Assembly (NCBI GenBank): GCA_045590755.1
Contig: JAZNRP010000042.1
Location: forward strand, 1 to 12,084
From: SIG565 sp045590755
GTDB lineage: Bacteria > Bacillota > Clostridia > Oscillospirales > Acutalibacteraceae
DNA: 12,084 nucleotides
Reading direction: 5' to 3'
In this document: positions 10,455 to 12,084 of the stretch, piece after piece
Layout: the number at the start of each line of letters is the position of its first letter
Position numbering within the stretch: position 1 is the first letter of the stretch
Translations under genes and position numbers: made by a program
The notes under the pieces: model-generated
Told to the model about the DNA's origin: nothing
Database searches by the model: none
Seen by the model: the letters and a program-made list of their open reading frames with translations, nothing else

Positions 10455-10655
10455 ATGATTAGATTGATATTAGATAAAACTCTTAAAAAATTAAATATTA
10501 GCAGATATGAGTTGTCAAAACGAACCGGTATTCAATATCAAGTTATTGATAATTATTACAAAAATAAAGTTAAAAGATATGATAGTTATGTTTTGGAAAG
10601 AATCTGTGAAGCGCTTAATTGTAGAATTGACGATATAATAGAATATAAAAAATAA
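10455..10655 (+). CDS. Cro/CI-type HTH_26 transcriptional regulator
   Basis: A 66-residue single-domain DNA-binding protein (MIRLILDKTLKKLNISRYEL...). The helix-turn-helix is around SRYELSKRTGIQYQVIDNYY, and it closes with LERICEALNCRIDDIIEY, the same pattern as the regulator at 1076-1276. ATG 10455 is chosen because the family begins MIxL/MISY. GAGG (10437-10440) is 14 bases upstream, longer than ideal, and a GTG at 10440 would lack a ribosome site. The gene is AT-rich compared with its neighbours, suggesting acquired DNA. It diverges from the DUF2493 gene over 104 bp with interlocking promoters, so it probably autoregulates and controls that gene. A REP-like hairpin six bases after its stop codon can act as its terminator. 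Confidence 0.82.
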   Translation: MIRLILDKTLKKLNISRYELSKRTGIQYQVIDNYYKNKVKRYDSYVLERICEALNCRIDDIIEYKK

Positions 10656-10661
10656 AAATGA

Positions 10662-10695
10662 GTAGGGAACGACCTTAAGTGTCGTTCCCTTTTAT
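10662..10695. repeat. REP-like palindrome, copy 2
   Basis: Identical over 34 bases to 9893-9926, in the same orientation, with stem AGGGAACGAC/GTCGTTCCCT. It lies between the convergent ends of the HTH gene and the histidinol-phosphatase gene. The flanks differ from copy 1 immediately outside the 34 bases. It is followed by T-rich sequence on both strands and so can serve as a bidirectional terminator. Confidence 0.85.
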
Positions 10696-10696
10696 G

Positions 10697-11473
10697 TTAC
10701 GGTTTAATAAGCTTTAATTTTTTTGTTGGGGTTATGCCGCAGTCCGATAGCATATTAAGACAAAAATTGTACGCGCGGGGATTATCTAAGCTATCGGGGT
10801 CGTGTGCATCGCAGGAAATTATAACTTCGTTGCCCTCTTCTGCGGCAATTCTGAAAAATCTTTCACTTGGGTAATTTCGGCGGTAATATGAGCCGTTACC
10901 CGCACCTAACATATTACACTCAAGCGGAATATTGGCCTTTTTAGCCGCAACGCACAGTCTTTTCATTTCCTTATAAAAAATTTCATCATTCGGTGTATAA
11001 TTTATTAAATCTGGGTGCGCGAGCAGACTGAAAAGCCCTGTGTTTATTCCCTTAATTGTGCTATCAACATAGCGTTTTAAGTAATGGGCATCCTCGGTTT
11101 CTTGAGAAGAAAAATCACCGTCGAACTCATCAATCAGGTGTTGGCCGAGAATAAGATAGTCAAGTGGAAACTGTTTAAGGTATTCCACTGTTTTTTCGGT
11201 AATTTCGGGAAAATATTCGGCTTCAAAGCCGATAAAAATCTTGATTTTGTCGGCATACTCTTCTTTAAGAGAAAAAATGCTTTGGAAATAGTTGGGGATT
11301 TTTTCAAAATCCATCTGATAGTGATGGGTAAAGCCATCGGGGTACAGCTGTGGGAGATGGTCGGAAAAGCCAAGCTCGGTAAATCCTAGTTCGATTGCTT
11401 TTTTTACAAATTCGCGGTCTGTACCTATTGCGTGCTTACAACGAATGGTGTGTGTATGGTAATTCGCAATCAT
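10697..11473 (-). CDS. hisK: Histidinol-phosphatase, PHP family (HisJ/HisK type)
   Basis: A 258-residue cytoplasmic metal-dependent phosphatase that converts L-histidinol phosphate to L-histidinol in histidine synthesis. PHP metal-site residues are all visible: H6 and H8 (NYHTHT), H14 (CKHA), H39 (SDH), E84 (GFEAEYF), H112 (LGQH), H153 (LLAHPD), D222 and H224 (CDAHDP). The length matches the HisJ/HisK class. The ATG at 11473 has GGGGGAG upstream and begins 12 bases after the stop of the lipoprotein gene, so the two form an operon. No other his genes are nearby, and a general phosphoester-hydrolase role remains possible. Its stop is two bases from REP copy 2, which can terminate it. Confidence 0.88.
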   Translation of the reverse strand: MIANYHTHTIRCKHAIGTDREFVKKAIELGFTELGFSDHLPQLYPDGFTHHYQMDFEKIPNYFQSIFSLKEEYADKIKIFIGFEAEYFPEITEKTVEYLKQFPLDYLILGQHLIDEFDGDFSSQETEDAHYLKRYVDSTIKGINTGLFSLLAHPDLINYTPNDEIFYKEMKRLCVAAKKANIPLECNMLGAGNGSYYRRNYPSERFFRIAAEEGNEVIISCDAHDPDSLDNPRAYNFCLNMLSDCGITPTKKLKLIKP

Positions 11474-11485
11474 TCTGTCTCCCCC

Positions 11486-11869
11486 TTATTCTTTAGTTAT
11501 TGATATTACTCCGAGTATCTGCGGTGGATAGCTTTGGGCTACCTGTCCGTTAAAAACAACCCGCACCATATCGCCTTTTTTGAGTTCGAGTTCAGGAAAC
11601 TGCGATGCATTCACATAAACCTGTGGTGAGATTGCGCTGTTTTCTTCATTATTGTGTACAAGTATCATACCGTCTTCGATAGATAAAACCCGTCCTGTAA
11701 AGGTATGGGTGTTGGGAACGCTCACACTGTCGTCTTCATACGGCTCGCTGACGGTTGCACTTCCCGAAGTCGCCGAGCTTTCCCCATTTTTACTCGCCTC
11801 AGTTTTGTTACAGGAAGTAAAAATAAAAAGCAGCGCAAGAATAAATAAAAGTATAAATATTTTTCGCAT
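11486..11869 (-). CDS. Lipoprotein with a DUF3221-like OB-type domain
   Basis: A 127-residue exported lipoprotein. The signal peptide MRKIFILLFILALLFIFTSC ends in a lipobox-type FTSC, with Cys20 as the lipidation site. A Ser/Thr/Glu-rich linker covers 21-54. A small beta-barrel domain follows: HTFTGRVLSIEDGMILVH, ISPQVYVNAS, LKKGDMVRVVFNGQVAQSYPPQILGVISI. The GRV...G..LV and KGD.V.V.YNG...SYP..I patterns match the YobA-like DUF3221 type. The ATG at 11869 with AAAGGAAA upstream is chosen; the longer open frame to 11998 runs back through the rRNA terminator. It is first in an operon with the histidinol-phosphatase gene. No sigma-A promoter is evident in the 26 bases after the rRNA terminator. 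Function unknown. Confidence 0.78.
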   Translation of the reverse strand: MRKIFILLFILALLFIFTSCNKTEASKNGESSATSGSATVSEPYEDDSVSVPNTHTFTGRVLSIEDGMILVHNNEENSAISPQVYVNASQFPELELKKGDMVRVVFNGQVAQSYPPQILGVISITKE

Positions 11870-11895
11870 TTTTGTATTTCCTTTCAAAAATTGAG

Positions 11896-11926
11896 AAAAA
11901 AACAAGCGAACGGAGACCGTTCGCTT
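11896..11926 (-). terminator. rRNA operon terminator
   Basis: A 10-bp perfect stem AAGCGAACGG/CCGTTCGCTT with a 3-base loop, then GTTTTTTT on the minus strand. It is 65 bases past the 23S end and 27 bases before the lipoprotein ATG. Confidence 0.92.
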
Positions 11927-11990
11927 TAAATTCTTGTGTATCACACCTTCAAAACTGAACAAAGGTAATATGGTTAACAGAGAATCAAAG

Positions 11991-12084
11991 TAGGTCAAGC
12001 CCTCGGTCTATTAGTACTGCCAAGCTCAGACGTCACCGCCTTTACACACGCAGCCTATCAACCCGGTAGTCTACCGGGGACCTT
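11991..12084 (-). rRNA. 23S rRNA, 3' end (partial)
   Basis: The minus strand reads GGTTGATAGGCTG, later GCAGTACTAATAGACCGAGG and finally GCTTGACC, the universally recognisable end of bacterial 23S rRNA (helices just before and at the 3' terminus, with the xGTACTAATAGxxCGAGGGCTT pattern). Only about 94 bases lie inside the window; the rest continues beyond 12084. The exact 3' end, placed near 11991, is by analogy with other 23S genes. Between it and the terminator there is no 5S rRNA gene. Confidence 0.93.

Noticed and set aside
11870..11998. N-terminal extension of the lipoprotein to 11998
   Set aside because: It would run through the rRNA terminator stem and bury the signal peptide. The ATG at 11869 has a ribosome site and a clean lipobox signal.

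Overview
The window looks like chromosomal DNA of an anaerobic Clostridia (Bacillota), probably Oscillospirales/Ruminococcaceae-like. The grounds are the sequence style of SecA, AsnB, the Gx-transporter and NusG-II proteins, 66-residue HTH_26 regulators, near-consensus sigma-A promoters, and a 23S rRNA end of bacillotal type. The family-level guess is from memory and has not been searched.

Layout. (1) 1-2500 is an AT-rich accessory stretch. It holds the C-terminal end of a probable polymorphic-toxin/phage-type protein with a coupled small immunity candidate, a tiny zinc-ribbon secreted or membrane protein divergent from a Cro/CI-type regulator, and an alpha/beta-hydrolase esterase. (2) Two unusual arrays of micro-hairpins occur at 1318-1493 and 2509-2723. 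In each, successive short stems differ in sequence while the linkers between them are conserved, and the linkers flip to their reverse complement halfway along. Each array ends in a GACTTGC/GCAAGTC terminator hairpin at the 3' end of a minus-strand unit, the esterase gene or tRNA-Tyr. (3) 2760-2898 is tRNA-Tyr(GTA) with a perfect consensus promoter. (4) 3044-5948 is a minus-strand operon: NusG-domain-II protein, Gx transporter (heptaprenyl diphosphate synthase component I family), AsnB, then a hairpin whose 3' arm is the Shine-Dalgarno of a 60-residue membrane protein. (5) 6023-9759 on the plus strand holds the lipoprotein flavin transferase ApbE, probably leaderless, and SecA. (6) 9770-10695 is a small mobile-DNA patch. 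A truncated REP-associated tyrosine transposase (RAYT) has a REP-like palindrome in its reading frame, and an identical 34-bp copy lies 769 bp downstream. Between them are a DUF2493/SLOG protein and a second HTH_26 regulator, transcribed divergently. (7) 10697-11869 on the minus strand is a two-gene operon of a lipoprotein and a PHP-family histidinol-phosphatase. (8) 11991-12084 is the 3' end of a minus-strand 23S rRNA gene, followed by a terminator and no 5S gene.

How the parts work together. The NusG-II and Gx-transporter genes facing apbE resemble the EetA/EetB/FmnA gene set of flavin-based extracellular electron transfer loci, but no flavinylated acceptor protein is encoded here. Divergent gene pairs at 5948/6023 and 10350/10455 are each driven by back-to-back promoters whose -35 hexamers overlap in one 7-bp box. 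The two hairpin arrays and the REP/RAYT pieces are the most unusual content. They suggest palindrome-based repeats that have accumulated next to terminators and tRNA.
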